Below, piece after piece: positions 37,634 to 46,990 of a DNA stretch of 64,000 bases. This stretch comes from CAWANF01 sp963783355 (GTDB lineage: Bacteria > Bacteroidota > Rhodothermia > Balneolales > DATFMH01), in assembly GCA_963783355.1 (NCBI GenBank), contig CAWANF010000013.1, positions 73,583 through 137,582 of the forward strand. Direction: 5' to 3'. The notes below the pieces were generated by a model, which worked only from the letters and a program-made list of their open reading frames with translations, was not told where the DNA came from and searched no databases. Position numbers and translations under genes: made by a program. Position 1 is the stretch's first letter; each line of letters starts with the position of its first letter.

Positions 37634-38608
37634 CTATCCTTTGTGTTTTTTCACTTCTTCAATCAAAACCGGCATGATTTTGTACAAATCACCGACCAAT
37701 CCATAAGTGGCATATTGGAAGATAGGGGCATCAGGATCTTTATTGATAGCTACGATTACTTTACTGTTGGCCATTCCAGCGATATGCTGAATAGCACCCG
37801 AGATACCCACGGCGATATAAAGTTGTGGCGAAACGACTTTCCCGGTTTGTCCAATTTGTGCGGTGGCCGGGAACAATCCGGATTCGGTGACGGCACGGGA
37901 TGCGCCGACGGCTCCGCCCATCAGGTTAGCCAGTTCTTCGACCATATTTTTGCCTTCTTCATCCTTGATACCGCGACCACCGGAAACAACGACCGGAGCT
38001 TCGGATAAATCCACTCCTCCGCCGGAAGAGGTCAGGATTTCTTTGAGCGTTAAGTGAAGCGTGGATTCATCAAAATCAAACGGAATGGAAACCACTTCGG
38101 CATCGGAAGGTGATTCGGATAAGTCGTAAGAACCCGATCGGACCGATACGACTACCCGGTCTTTTTTGGATTGAGTGCGTGCCAGGACTTTGGCTGCCAT
38201 GATGGGACGCAGTGCTTCAACGCCACCGTCAATTAAATCAAAGGATGCCACATCGGATAGGACTCCGGCATTGACGCGAATCGAAAGGGCCCCGAGGATA
38301 TCTTTCACGGCTTCGGTGGAGGCAAGTGCCATAATCTTCGGATCTGACTGTGATGCCACTTTTTCAAGCGCATCGAGCAACGGGGCATTCAGGTGATTTT
38401 TGAAAATCGGATTTTCAATAGTATAGATTTTTTGTGCCCCGTATTTTTTTGCTGTATCGGCATAAGACGAAGCTTTCTCGTCGATAATGACAGCTTCCAG
38501 CTGGTGGCCGTTCTTTTCCGCCAGGATTCGGCAATGGCTTAAGACTTCAAGGGAAGAGCGTTTAATCCTCCCGTCGCTGATGGCTAAATATGTGAGAATA
38601 GTACTCAT
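37634..38608 (-). CDS. fixB: Electron-transfer flavoprotein alpha subunit FixB
   Basis: A 324-aa ETF alpha subunit. The C-terminal FAD-binding domain is clear: SGGRGI near 207-212, TGKVVSPQLYIAVGISGAIQ near 260-278 and NKDPDAPIFQYATYGLVGDL near 293-312. It pairs with FixA to receive electrons from acyl-CoA dehydrogenases or NADH. It is the second gene of the operon, 46 bp after fixA. Confidence 0.96.
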   Translation of the reverse strand: MSTILTYLAISDGRIKRSSLEVLSHCRILAEKNGHQLEAVIIDEKASSYADTAKKYGAQKIYTIENPIFKNHLNAPLLDALEKVASQSDPKIMALASTEAVKDILGALSIRVNAGVLSDVASFDLIDGGVEALRPIMAAKVLARTQSKKDRVVVSVRSGSYDLSESPSDAEVVSIPFDFDESTLHLTLKEILTSSGGGVDLSEAPVVVSGGRGIKDEEGKNMVEELANLMGGAVGASRAVTESGLFPATAQIGQTGKVVSPQLYIAVGISGAIQHIAGMANSKVIVAINKDPDAPIFQYATYGLVGDLYKIMPVLIEEVKKHKG

Positions 38609-38654
38609 TCTGATAAAAATTTATAGGTTTAAACTCTTTGACAGGTAATAATAT

Positions 38655-39440
38655 TTAGAGGATTTTGGCTTCATTTTCCAGCAAATCGACCAGTTTTTTT
38701 GCCAGTTCATCGGCTTCCCCCTCGAATTTTTTCCCGGGTTCTCTTTCGGGAATATCCTCATAACCGACAATTGAACTGTCTGGCTGCTCCCTGAATTCGT
38801 TGCTGTCCAATCCGAGTGATGCTATATCCATGATTTCAATCGGTTTCTTTTTGGATTGCATGATCCCTTTCAGGCTGGGAATGCGTGGATCATTCATATC
38901 ATTAGAGCAAGTCACGATGCAGGGAATAGAAAGTTCGATCATTTCCTGTCCCGTATCTCCCTGTCGCTTGACTGTTAACTTCTTATTATCAGGGTCAAGT
39001 TCTAATCCGACGGCATTAGTGGCATAGGGAAGCTGAAGAAGTTCGGCCAGCATGGAGCCGGTGAGTCCCGCATCGGTATCCTGTGACTGCTTACCCAGAG
39101 CTATAACCTGGTAATCATCTTGTTTGCTAAAATAAGCTGCAAGAATCCGGGCATAAGCGGCAGAGTCGAAATGATCGGTATCATCTGTCTGAATATGAAC
39201 CGCTGAAGCGGCACCCATTGCCAGGGCTTTCCTGATGGTTTCTTTGGTTTTATCAGGGCCGATGGAAATGACTTCAACATCACCGCCATGTTTTTCCGTT
39301 AATACGAGGGACTCTTCAACCGCGGAAGCACTGTAGGCATCCAATACCATACGATCAGTGTCTTGAATGAGCTCTCCGTTGCGAATAGAAATAGGAGCCG
39401 TGATGTCCGGAACCTGTTTGATACAAACGCTAAATTTCAT
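38655..39440 (-). CDS. fixA: Electron-transfer flavoprotein beta subunit FixA
   Basis: A 261-aa ETF beta subunit beginning MKFSVCIKQVPD. The beta signature region (ALGKQSQDTDAGLTGSMLAELLQLPY) and the following VKRQGDTGQEMIELSIPCIVT strand are present. It is the first gene of fixABCX. In bifurcating ETFs this subunit holds the NADH-side flavin. Its promoter must lie in the 100 bp upstream of 39,440, but no consensus element stood out. Confidence 0.95.
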   Translation of the reverse strand: MKFSVCIKQVPDITAPISIRNGELIQDTDRMVLDAYSASAVEESLVLTEKHGGDVEVISIGPDKTKETIRKALAMGAASAVHIQTDDTDHFDSAAYARILAAYFSKQDDYQVIALGKQSQDTDAGLTGSMLAELLQLPYATNAVGLELDPDNKKLTVKRQGDTGQEMIELSIPCIVTCSNDMNDPRIPSLKGIMQSKKKPIEIMDIASLGLDSNEFREQPDSSIVGYEDIPEREPGKKFEGEADELAKKLVDLLENEAKIL

Positions 39441-39790
39441 AGATGTAAATTGTCTTTGAGTTCTAAATAATGGTTATAAAAACTCTTTTTGGAACCGCTT
39501 TTTTAAACGGAAAACGCAATATAAGGAAAACATCAATCAGATACTTCCCTTCTAAGTTATTAGCCATCAGGATAAAAAAAAGGTTCCAATGTTTCTAAAA
39601 AAATGTCACAAAAATTCATTTTTATTTGAGGGGTGGATAAGAATCGAATTTTAGTGAGTTTAAACAGCGATACGAAAGAAGGATGGAAAGATGAAAACCG
39701 TCTTGAAAAATTTTAAATGTTAAATGATGAATTTTGAATTGAAGGGGGCACTTGGGGACATTCAGTTATGAATAAGAACATATCTGTATG

Positions 39791-40500
39791 GTTGTTGGTG
39801 TCGCTCATGAACAGTAATCAGGGCTACCAACTACATTACCACCTCAATGTCATGCCTCCGAAACCGGGATCCAATAAGGTAATGGGTTAGCAACGAATGC
39901 CAGGAAGGCTTGGAATAACCTATGGATAAGGCTTTCCCGACAACAGGAGATCCCGGATATTTCAGAAAGCGAAATTCGGGATGACAACGTTGGGTGGTGG
40001 TGATGGCGTTTCAAAGTTAAAATTAAGGTTACCAACTAAAGAACAACGTCATTCCGGCCCCGGAGCCGGAATCTCCCGACGTTGGAAGCTGTGCCGTTGT
40101 ACGGAGATCCCGGATATTTCAAAAAGCGAAATTCCGGGATGACGGCATTTGTGGTTGTTGGTGTCGCTCATAAACATTAATCAGGACTACCAACTACATT
40201 ACCACCACAATGTCATGCCTCCGAAAAAAACGTCGGAGGTATCCAATAAAGCACAGGTTTAGCAACGAATGCCAGGAAGGCTTGGAAAGGCATTGGTTAG
40301 AACGATTATAGACGAAGATAACGGTATGTAAACTGTAGCCACGTCCGGTTGGATCCTGAATCAAGTTCAGGATGACATCGTTTGGGTGGAGTGATGGCGT
40401 TTCAAAGTTAAATATAAGGTTACAAACTAAAGAACAACGTCATTCCGGCCATGGAGCCGGAATCTCCTGCCCTGCAATGAAAACAACATAGCTTTCGGGA
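39791..40500 (+). repeat. Left hairpin-repeat array (about 363-bp composite unit, two copies)
   Basis: Two direct copies begin at 39,791 and 40,154 with GTTGTTGGTGTCGCTCAT and continue through CAACTACATTACCACC and AGCAACGAATGCCAGGAAGG. Each then runs into a hairpin module, a spacer with TGATGGCGTTTCAAAGTTAA, and a module with ATTCCGGC/GCCGGAAT arms (40,041 and 40,433). In copy 1 the first hairpin is CCCGGATATTTC paired with GAAATTCGGG; in copy 2 the same place holds ATCCTGAA/TTCAGGAT (40,353-40,373). The remaining sequence between fixA and 39,790 (about 350 bp) and from 40,564 to 40,837 shows no gene. Confidence 0.75.
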
Positions 40501-40533
40501 ATTGCGGTCCTAAGCAGATATTAAAACAAGGGG

Positions 40534-40563
40534 AACGGGTAATTCATGGATTACCCGTTTTGC
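40534..40563. terminator. Hairpin at the right edge of the left array
   Basis: AACGGGTAAT and ATTACCCGTT form a 10-bp stem followed by TTTT on the plus strand. It is a near copy of the palindrome at 42,188-42,215, which ends the right array. A further stem, CTCGTTACG/CGTAACGAG, lies at about 40,592-40,620. Confidence 0.55.
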
Positions 40564-40837
40564 AACAATATGACCATCTCTCTTATGATCTCGTTACGTC
40601 ACTCCGGGGCGTAACGAGAACCTGCCATATGAGAACAAAAATTCAAATGTGATCAACAAGGATTAAAATTATTTGGGGTGAATGTATTTTAACGGTCAGA
40701 ATTTCGATAAATGGCGTTGTTGAATTGGGGTAAAAATTTATTTTTTAAGGCTATGGACAATGATGTAAATAAGTGGTTAATATTGATTAATCCGGTACGA
40801 AAAACCCGGTAATTTGAAATCTACTAACTGTATAGAA

Positions 40838-41296
40838 ATGAGTATTCGTATGAATAACATTAGAAAGGCTGAGGGAATACATATTGTTCGTTCCCTGATA
40901 TTATTAATCGTAATTACCCTTGTAACCTTAAGTACCGGACTGGCTCAAAATAAGCCACAGGCAAAGAAGGGATCGCAGCTTGATCGGGTCATGAATGTGT
41001 ACGTTAAGCGCTTGCAATTGAATAAAGAACAAGTTGAAAAATTCCGTCCGGTCATGGAGCAACATTTGGCAAAACAAAAAGAACTAAAGGTCAAATATAA
41101 AAGCAACCGTACCATGATGCGCAAGGAAATGATGGCAGAACGTACCGGTATGGAACAGAAATTAGGCGAGATTGCAACTGCAGAACAGATGGAGAAATAT
41201 CAAAAATGGCAAAATTCTTATAAAACGAAGAAAAGCAATAAGAAAGCCATAAAGAAAGCTCCGGAAGCTAAAACAGCCCCAAAACCGGTAGATTGA
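40838..41296 (+). CDS. Small exported Spy/LTXXQ-like helical protein
   Basis: About 152 aa starting at the ATG at 40,838 (a TTG eight codons up and an ATG four codons down are alternatives). A signal peptide ends near STGLAQ. The mature part is highly charged and helical: LQLNKEQVEKFRPVMEQHLAK and MMRKEMMAERTGMEQKLGEI, then a Lys/Ala/Pro-rich tail. The helix pattern resembles Spy/CpxP-type periplasmic chaperones, but the LTxxQ motifs are not exact, so the match is tentative. It lies alone between two related repeat arrays, with a strong terminator behind it. Confidence 0.65.
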   Translation: MSIRMNNIRKAEGIHIVRSLILLIVITLVTLSTGLAQNKPQAKKGSQLDRVMNVYVKRLQLNKEQVEKFRPVMEQHLAKQKELKVKYKSNRTMMRKEMMAERTGMEQKLGEIATAEQMEKYQKWQNSYKTKKSNKKAIKKAPEAKTAPKPVD

Positions 41297-41318
41297 TTTT
41301 TAAATAAAGCGACATTCC

Positions 41319-41353
41319 GGCTGCCATGTGAAGGTTACGTGGCAGCCTTTTTT
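41319..41353 (+). terminator. Intrinsic terminator after the Spy-like gene
   Basis: An 11-bp stem GGCTGCCATGT / ACGTGGCAGCC (one G-U pair) with a 7-base loop and TTTTTT directly after, 22 bp beyond the stop codon. Confidence 0.88.
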
Positions 41354-41472
41354 ATTACAGCCAGGGAACCCGGAAATCGAAGAATGGAAACCGCGAAATG
41401 ATAAAAAATTTTTGAATAATATTGTTACCTCGTTCCGGCCGAAGGATTTGCAAAAACTTTAGGGTGTCATTG

Positions 41473-42175
41473 CGATCCCGACAACAGGAGATCACTGATA
41501 TTTCAAAAAGCGAAATTCCAGGATGACGACGTTTGGGTGGTGGTGATGGCGCTTATAAAGTTAAATATAAGGTTACCAACTAAAGAACAACGTCATTCCG
41601 GCCCCGGAGCCGGAATCTCCCGACGTTGGAAGCTGTGCCGTTGTACGGAGATCCCGGATATTTCAAAAAGCGAAATTCCGGGATGACGACGTTGGGTGGT
41701 GGTGATGGCGCTTATAAAGTTAAAATTAAGGTTACCAACTAAAGAACAACGTCATTCCGGCCCCGGAGCCGGAATCTCCCGACGTTGGAAGCTGTGCCGT
41801 TGTACGGAGATCCCGGATATTTCAAAAAGCGAAATTCCGGGATGACGACGTTGGGTGGTGGAGTGATGGCGTTTCAAAGTTAAAATATAAGGTTACCCAC
41901 TAAAGAACAACGTCATTCCGGCCCCGGAGCCGGAATCTCCCGACGTTGGAAGCTGCGCCGTTGTACGGAGATCCCGGATATTTCAAAAAGCGAAATTCCG
42001 GGATGACGACGTTGGGTGGAGTGATGGCGTTTAAAAGTTAAAATTAAGGTTACCAACTAAAGAACAACGTCATTCCGGCCCCGGAGCCGGAATCTCCCGA
42101 CGTTGGAAGCTGTGCCGTTGTACGGAGATCCCGGATATTTCAAAAAGCGAAATTCCGGGATGACGGCATTTGTGG
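41473..42175 (+). repeat. Right hairpin-repeat array (about 159-bp tandem unit, 4.3 copies)
   Basis: Direct tandem copies of the block starting GAACAACGTCATTCCGG begin at 41,585, 41,744, 41,905 and 42,062 (periods 159, 161 and 157 bp), preceded by a partial unit from 41,473. Each unit holds two hairpins: ATTCCGGC/GCCGGAAT inside AACGTC...GACGTT, and CCCGGATATTTC/GAAATTCCGGG. A spacer with GATGGCGYTTAWAAAGTTAA-like sequence and GGTTACCAACTAAA follows. Copies differ by a few bases and by GGT/GGA duplications in the spacer. No open frame runs through. Confidence 0.85.
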
Positions 42176-42187
42176 TTGAGTGGTAGT

Positions 42188-42215
42188 AAAAGGGTAATTC
42201 ATGAATTACCCTTTT
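42188..42215 (-). terminator. Perfect 28-bp palindrome, terminator of the PorD-like gene
   Basis: The arm AAAAGGGTAATTCA is followed at once by its exact reverse complement, so AAAA and TTTT flank the stem on both strands. It is 10 bp beyond the stop of the minus-strand PorD-like gene. Confidence 0.75.
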
Positions 42216-42225
42216 ACGAAAAACC

Positions 42226-43209
42226 TTATTTCAGCTTGTCATACTCGGATATATGCCCCGGATCGATATCGATGAGCACGCGATAGGCCTCAAGTTTCTG
42301 CTGAAGACTGGCATCCGAAAAGACCGATACAAATTCTCTGAATTTTGCACTGAAAAACAAATCAAATGGATAATTTGAAGTGGTTCTCCGCTGTGCTTCT
42401 TTGATAAGATTAAAGGCATCCAGGATATTGGTACGCGCCTTTACAGCATCGGTGGTGAATAAATCGAGGCCTTTAAGATGATACATGTAAGAAGCTTTTC
42501 TCAATCCCTCGTAATTTGGATCGAGTAAATCAGTGATTAATGTGTACCGGCTTTGTGGCCCGTCGCTTGAGCTCCATCCGGAACTGCCGGCCGATTGAGC
42601 CAGGTCGAGAATTCCCCGGGCCTTCTTGAAATAGGGAGTTCCACCCAATGATGAGAAGGTATCGTAATCATAACCCAGGATGACGTAAGCATAAAAATCG
42701 AGGAAAGAAGCCATATCATCATATTGAAACTGGTTATGGATCAGGCTTTTATTGGGTGGATAGTTGAAATTCCAGCTGTCTGATATGATGACAACCGGTG
42801 TGCTGCTCACCGTATTATAAATAGGCCGGGTTGAAGAGAATATGACCGTAGCTGAAAAATTGTAATTATTGTCAGCCGAATTGAGGATGATTTGCATATT
42901 AAACTTGATCCGCTCTTCTTCCTGGAAATGATCACTGGTCCAGCTGTAATTGTTGAAATAATCTTCGATTGCCGATTTCAGACTGCTCAGGTAATCCAGT
43001 GAGGTGCTGTTAATCTTGCTTTTGTCAACGGTGACGGTACTGGTGAATTCCTGGGCAAAACTTGTTTTCGGATGCAAGAGAATCGCCATAAACAGGAATA
43101 GTAAAGCCGTTATAAACGGTTTGGAAAATTTCCTGAAATAGTATGCACAAAAGCCTGTTTGCATAAGTGAATATCCGGTAATTATAGAAAATTTCGTAAG
43201 GGTCTCCAC
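42226..43209 (-). CDS. DUF4835 family protein, PorD-like type IX secretion component
   Basis: A 327-aa exported protein. Its signal peptide helix (FITALLFLFMAILLHPKTSFAQ) lies 30-50 residues in, so the true start may be the internal Met16 at 43,164. The mature sequence follows the DUF4835 pattern: early strands TVTVDKSKIN, then SLKSAIEDYFNNYSWT, FQEEERIKFNMQIIL, and later MASFLDFYAYVILGYDYDTFS. DUF4835 includes Porphyromonas PorD, needed for type IX secretion. The match is by eye. It is divergent from a PorV-like gene, and separate from the porU-porV cluster at 10.6-15.7 kb. Confidence 0.78.
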   Translation of the reverse strand: METLTKFSIITGYSLMQTGFCAYYFRKFSKPFITALLFLFMAILLHPKTSFAQEFTSTVTVDKSKINSTSLDYLSSLKSAIEDYFNNYSWTSDHFQEEERIKFNMQIILNSADNNYNFSATVIFSSTRPIYNTVSSTPVVIISDSWNFNYPPNKSLIHNQFQYDDMASFLDFYAYVILGYDYDTFSSLGGTPYFKKARGILDLAQSAGSSGWSSSDGPQSRYTLITDLLDPNYEGLRKASYMYHLKGLDLFTTDAVKARTNILDAFNLIKEAQRRTTSNYPFDLFFSAKFREFVSVFSDASLQQKLEAYRVLIDIDPGHISEYDKLK

Positions 43210-43259
43210 CGAAACCCATCATATTATACAAAGAATACACGGATTTTACTGCTCAGGTT

Positions 43260-44003
43260 TTGGTTCTGTTCATCAAAAAAATCGTTTTTATAAGTTTAAT
43301 TTTGTTTTCAGCTGTTATTCCGGCTTTTTCACAAATCGTTATGGGAGGGCGGGGCGCAAGTCTGTCGGAAGCAACATCTGCCATGACAAATGATAAGTGG
43401 GCTTTATTTGCTAATCCGGCCAATTTGAGTAAAAGGAATACGGCATCATTTTATGCAATTCGGAATTTTGGATTGTCGGCTTTAACCGATTACGCTTTTG
43501 AGCTTTCATGTCGTACAAAAGCAGGTACAATCGGTGTAGGTGGCCATACCTACGGATTCAAATTGTTTCGGCAGAGTGAGTTTCGGGTGGGATTCAGTAA
43601 ATCTATATTGGATATCCGACTCGGTTTGGTAGTCAATTACATAAATTATTCCCTGCCCGAACCCTATGGATCGGCCGGTACGATTGGTGTGAACATTGGG
43701 ATAACGGCACCCCTGGTAAATGGACTTTGGCTGGGTGCGCGGGCTGAGAATATAAATCAACCAGAAATTGGGAAAAATAAAGAGGAGCTGCCACAAGCTT
43801 TGGCGATTGGGATTGATTACCGCATTTCCTCAAAAGCGTTATATCTGTTGGAATGTTATAAGGATATCGATTTCCCGGTCTCTATCCGGAGCGGGCTGGA
43901 ATTTTCTCCCGTCGGTGTTCTGAGGCTCAGGGCAGGTATCAAGACGCATCCGCAGTCCTTTTCACTGGGATTGGGAATCGATCAAAAAAACTTTCAGCAT
44001 TGA
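43260..44003 (+). CDS. PorV/PorQ-like outer-membrane barrel protein
   Basis: A 247-aa protein with a signal peptide to about residue 24 (VIPAFSQ). MGGRGASLSEATSAM and WALFANPANLSK correspond to the PorV/PorQ start block (GxGxA...NPAxL), followed by alternating barrel strands. It is shorter than PorV (372 aa here). The start is TTG at 43,260, because no ATG is available upstream of the signal peptide. It is the first of a plus-strand pair with the HhH/outer-membrane gene. Its role in type IX transport is inferred only from similarity. Confidence 0.75.
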   Translation: MVLFIKKIVFISLILFSAVIPAFSQIVMGGRGASLSEATSAMTNDKWALFANPANLSKRNTASFYAIRNFGLSALTDYAFELSCRTKAGTIGVGGHTYGFKLFRQSEFRVGFSKSILDIRLGLVVNYINYSLPEPYGSAGTIGVNIGITAPLVNGLWLGARAENINQPEIGKNKEELPQALAIGIDYRISSKALYLLECYKDIDFPVSIRSGLEFSPVGVLRLRAGIKTHPQSFSLGLGIDQKNFQH

Positions 44004-44063
44004 TTTTGCCGCTGTACATCATATAATTTTAGGCTGGAGTCCCGGTATTGATTTCGCGGTGAA

Positions 44064-46147
44064 GTGGTGAGGTTTCCTGGATTCAACATATTGTCAGGCA
44101 TGGGTTTAGCAGGTATTCTGTTGTTAGCGGGATGCAGCCATACAAAGAATCTCATCGAAAATGACCAGACGGATTCGATACAAGAGGCCGTAGAATCAGC
44201 CATGAATACGCGAATTGATCAAAATAATGCTGCTAATCTGACTTCGCTGGCGAACGACTTGCAGGAACTGGCTGAAAATCCGGTAAATATTAATACAGCG
44301 GATGAAAGTGAGTTGCTGCGTATTCCATGGCTAAAACGGAAAATAGTTCGGAGTATCATTGCCTATCGTAACAAAGTGAAACCATTTGAAACAAAATCGT
44401 CGATCCAGGATGTTCGTGGAATTGGAAAAGCAACCTATCAGAAAATTAAGCCGTTCATAACAGTGGGTTCGGAATCACAAAAATGGCGATCCGTTTACAA
44501 CAGAAAAACCTACTGGACCAGCAATAGCCATATTTCTGTAATCACACGATTTCAGCGAATTCTTCAAAATCCACTGGGTTATACACGAAATTCCGGTACG
44601 CATTATGCCGGAAATCCGGCGCGCTACTATGACCGGGTGACGTATGTCTCCAACCACCTGGCCGCCAATGTAACGATGGAGAAAGATCCGGGCGAGACGA
44701 TGGACGGGAAACTGGGATTTGATTACAGTTCAGGAAGCCTTTCTGTGAAAAATGTCGGATTTGTCAGAAAACTGGCAATCGGGGATTATCACGTTACATT
44801 TGGACAAGGACTCGTGTTATGGAACGGTTCGGCATTCGGAAAAGGAAGCGACGTGATTGGTGGCCCGGAACGGAATGCGACCGGTATTCGCGGGTATCGT
44901 TCATCGGATGAAAATCATTTTTTCAGGGGTTTTGCCGTGACGGTCGGACGGAAATGGCAAAACAGCTTCTTTATTTCGGACAGAAACTTCAGTTCCTCGG
45001 TAATCAGCGGGGATACGGTTCGGTTTCCGAGCATGACGGGACTTTACCGGACAGCAACGGAACGCGCCCGGAGATACGATAATCGAAATAAGTTGATTGG
45101 CGGACATTCTTCGTACACTTTTCGGAATGGGGTGGTCGGTTTAACAGGCTATGCATCATCATTTTGACAAGTTTATCCAACATGGAACCTCATTTTATCA
45201 ACAGGAAGATTTCCGGGGAAGGAATGCCGCTGTCGGCGGAATAAATTTTGAATGGTTTCCCGGGAACCTGGACTGGTCGGGTGAGATGGCAGTGAGTCGT
45301 AATGGCGCTATGGGACTGGTATCAACGTTCGACTATGCCATAAATGATCAAACGGAGATGATGCTTGCTTACAGAAATTATGATCCGAAATTTCATTCCA
45401 TTTTTGGCAACGGGTTTGGCGACCAGTCCGGAGCACCCCAAAATGAATCAGGCTGGTACATTGGGCTGCAAAGGAGAACTGTTTCCCAATGATATTGTTA
45501 TTGGAACATATGTCGATGAAGTGCATTATCCCGCGCCAAAATACCGGGTGGATGAGCCGTCAAACGGTTTCGACTGGCTGGGATCGATAGATGCACAGGT
45601 TACCAAAAATTTGAATTTGTCGTTACTACTGAGGAATGATATTAGTCCGGTAGATTACAATTCAAGCGATACTTACGGACGGCAAATAAAGCTTTTAGGG
45701 AAGCAAATTCGTCAAAATGCCCGTTTACAGCTTGGTTTTCAAAATGGAAAAGAAATACGTTTGCGAACACGTATAGAAGCAAGCCGGGTCTCATTACCGG
45801 AAGCAACGGCATCCTATGGATTCCTGATGTCACAGGATATCCGGTGGGTTCCAATTCCCACACTGCGGTTGGATATGCGCTACGCCTTATTCGATACGGA
45901 TAATTACCAGTCGCGTTTATATGAATATGAGAATAACCTGCTTTACGTGATGAGCATACCCGCCTTTTTTGGCAAAGGCCGGCGCTGGTATATCCTGCTG
46001 AAATATTCTCCCATACCAGAATTAAGTATCTGGGCACGCTATGACGTGACGACATTCGAAAATAAGAAATCAATCGGCAGCGGGCTGGATGTTATTCCGG
46101 GAAACAGGAAAAGTCATATCGGCTTGATGGTTCGTTGGAAATGGTGA
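44064..46147 (+). pseudogene. Helix-hairpin-helix plus outer-membrane protein, broken by two frameshifts
   Basis: Three overlapping frames (44,064-45,167, 45,151-45,492, 45,365-46,147) make one protein of about 693 aa if one base is removed at each of two places. One is the TTTT at about 45,160 (ASS-FDKFIQHGTSF) and the other is the AAA at about 45,471 (YIGLQ-GELFPNDIV). Both are +1 changes in homopolymers. The N-terminus is a lipoprotein signal (LLLAGC). Residues about 70-140 are ComEA-like HhH motifs (VNINTADESELLRIPWL, IQDVRGIGKATYQKIKPF). The rest is barrel-like and ends in IGLMVRWKW. Such HhH/barrel proteins are common in Bacteroidota. Start is GTG. Sequencing error is as likely as real loss. 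Confidence 0.8.
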
Positions 46148-46301
46148 GAATCGGGAAAACGGAGACACGGAAATTGGAAAATGGAAGCCGGAGGAATGAG
46201 AAATGTTGAATTAATTCAGATTTTCCCCTCTTGGGAGGGGATTAAGGGGTGGGTAAAAGAAAAGGTACAAGTAATAAACCTGCTACATCCTGATGTCTAT
46301 C

Positions 46302-46533
46302 ATCATTTTTAATTAGCCACAGATCCACACGGAAAACCACCGATAAAAAAAGATAAGAATGATAGAATTGGAACAAATAAAGGGCAGTGTCATGCTGAGC
46401 GGAGTCGAAGCACAGGATGAACAAAAAAACAAATTAGCCACAGATCCACACAGAAAAACACTGATAAAAATGGATAAGAATGATAGTACTGGAACAATTA
46501 AAGAACCATGTCATGCTGAGCGGAGTCGAAGCA
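46302..46533 (+). repeat. About 121-bp tandem duplication carrying the GCTGAGCGGAGTCGAAGC element
   Basis: Two direct copies of a block starting near TTAGCCACAGATCCACAC, passing through GATAAGAATGATAG and GGAACAA, and ending with the palindromic element beginning CATGCTGAGCGGAGTCGAAG (46,391-46,412 and 46,512-46,533). The first part (GCCACAGATCYACACGG) recurs near 52,070. No gene. Confidence 0.75.
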
Positions 46534-46905
46534 CCCCTCGTTACGTAGCTCTGCTGCGTAACGCCCCCGTGGAGGCTCTGCCTCCAGTATATAGAACATT
46601 AAATTCTAATCTGGTACCCACACATATTAAATTGTCTCAGACGCCGGGGTGGCAGATATGCTTTTCCCTGTCATTTAGAATTCATCATTTAAAATTTAAA
46701 ATTAATATCACGTTCCTTCCCCTCGTTACGTAGCTCTGCTGCGTAACGCCCCCCGTGGAGGCTCTGCCTCCAGTATATAAAACATTAAATTCTAATCTGG
46801 TACCCACATTTATTAAATTGTCTCAGACGCCGGGGTGGCAGATATGCTTTTCCCTATCATTTAGAATTCATCATTTAAAATTTAAAATTAATACCACGTT
46901 CCTTC
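46534..46905 (+). repeat. Tandem direct duplication, unit 185-187 bp
   Basis: Copies at 46,534-46,718 and 46,719-46,905 differ at only a few bases. Each holds two hairpins (CGTTACG/CGTAACG and GGAGGC/GCCTCC) and a segment with AATTGTCTCAGACGCCGG. No open frame spans both copies in a convincing way. Together with the 121-bp duplication this fills most of the 840-bp gap before fcl. Confidence 0.85.
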
Positions 46906-46990
46906 ATTAAATTTTATAAATCATTGGAATGTTTTCTCTTGTGATGAGTATTATTTATCTTCTGAATCTAATTTTAAAGATATTTGTGTG

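Noticed and set aside
41473..42175. CRISPR-like array with regular spacing
   Set aside because: The whole 159-bp unit is repeated, including the parts that would be spacers, and there are no cas genes nearby.
39791..42215. Composite transposon around the Spy-like gene
   Set aside because: The flanking arrays are direct repeats without any transposase or terminal inverted repeats.
45151..45492. Programmed frameshifting in the HhH/barrel gene or gmd
   Set aside because: The shifts are single extra bases in ordinary contexts with no slippery heptamer or stem, and similar indels occur in unrelated genes nearby.
46359..46733. 124-codon open frame before fcl
   Set aside because: It is formed by the tandem repeats and palindromic elements and has no recognisable domain or ribosome-binding site.
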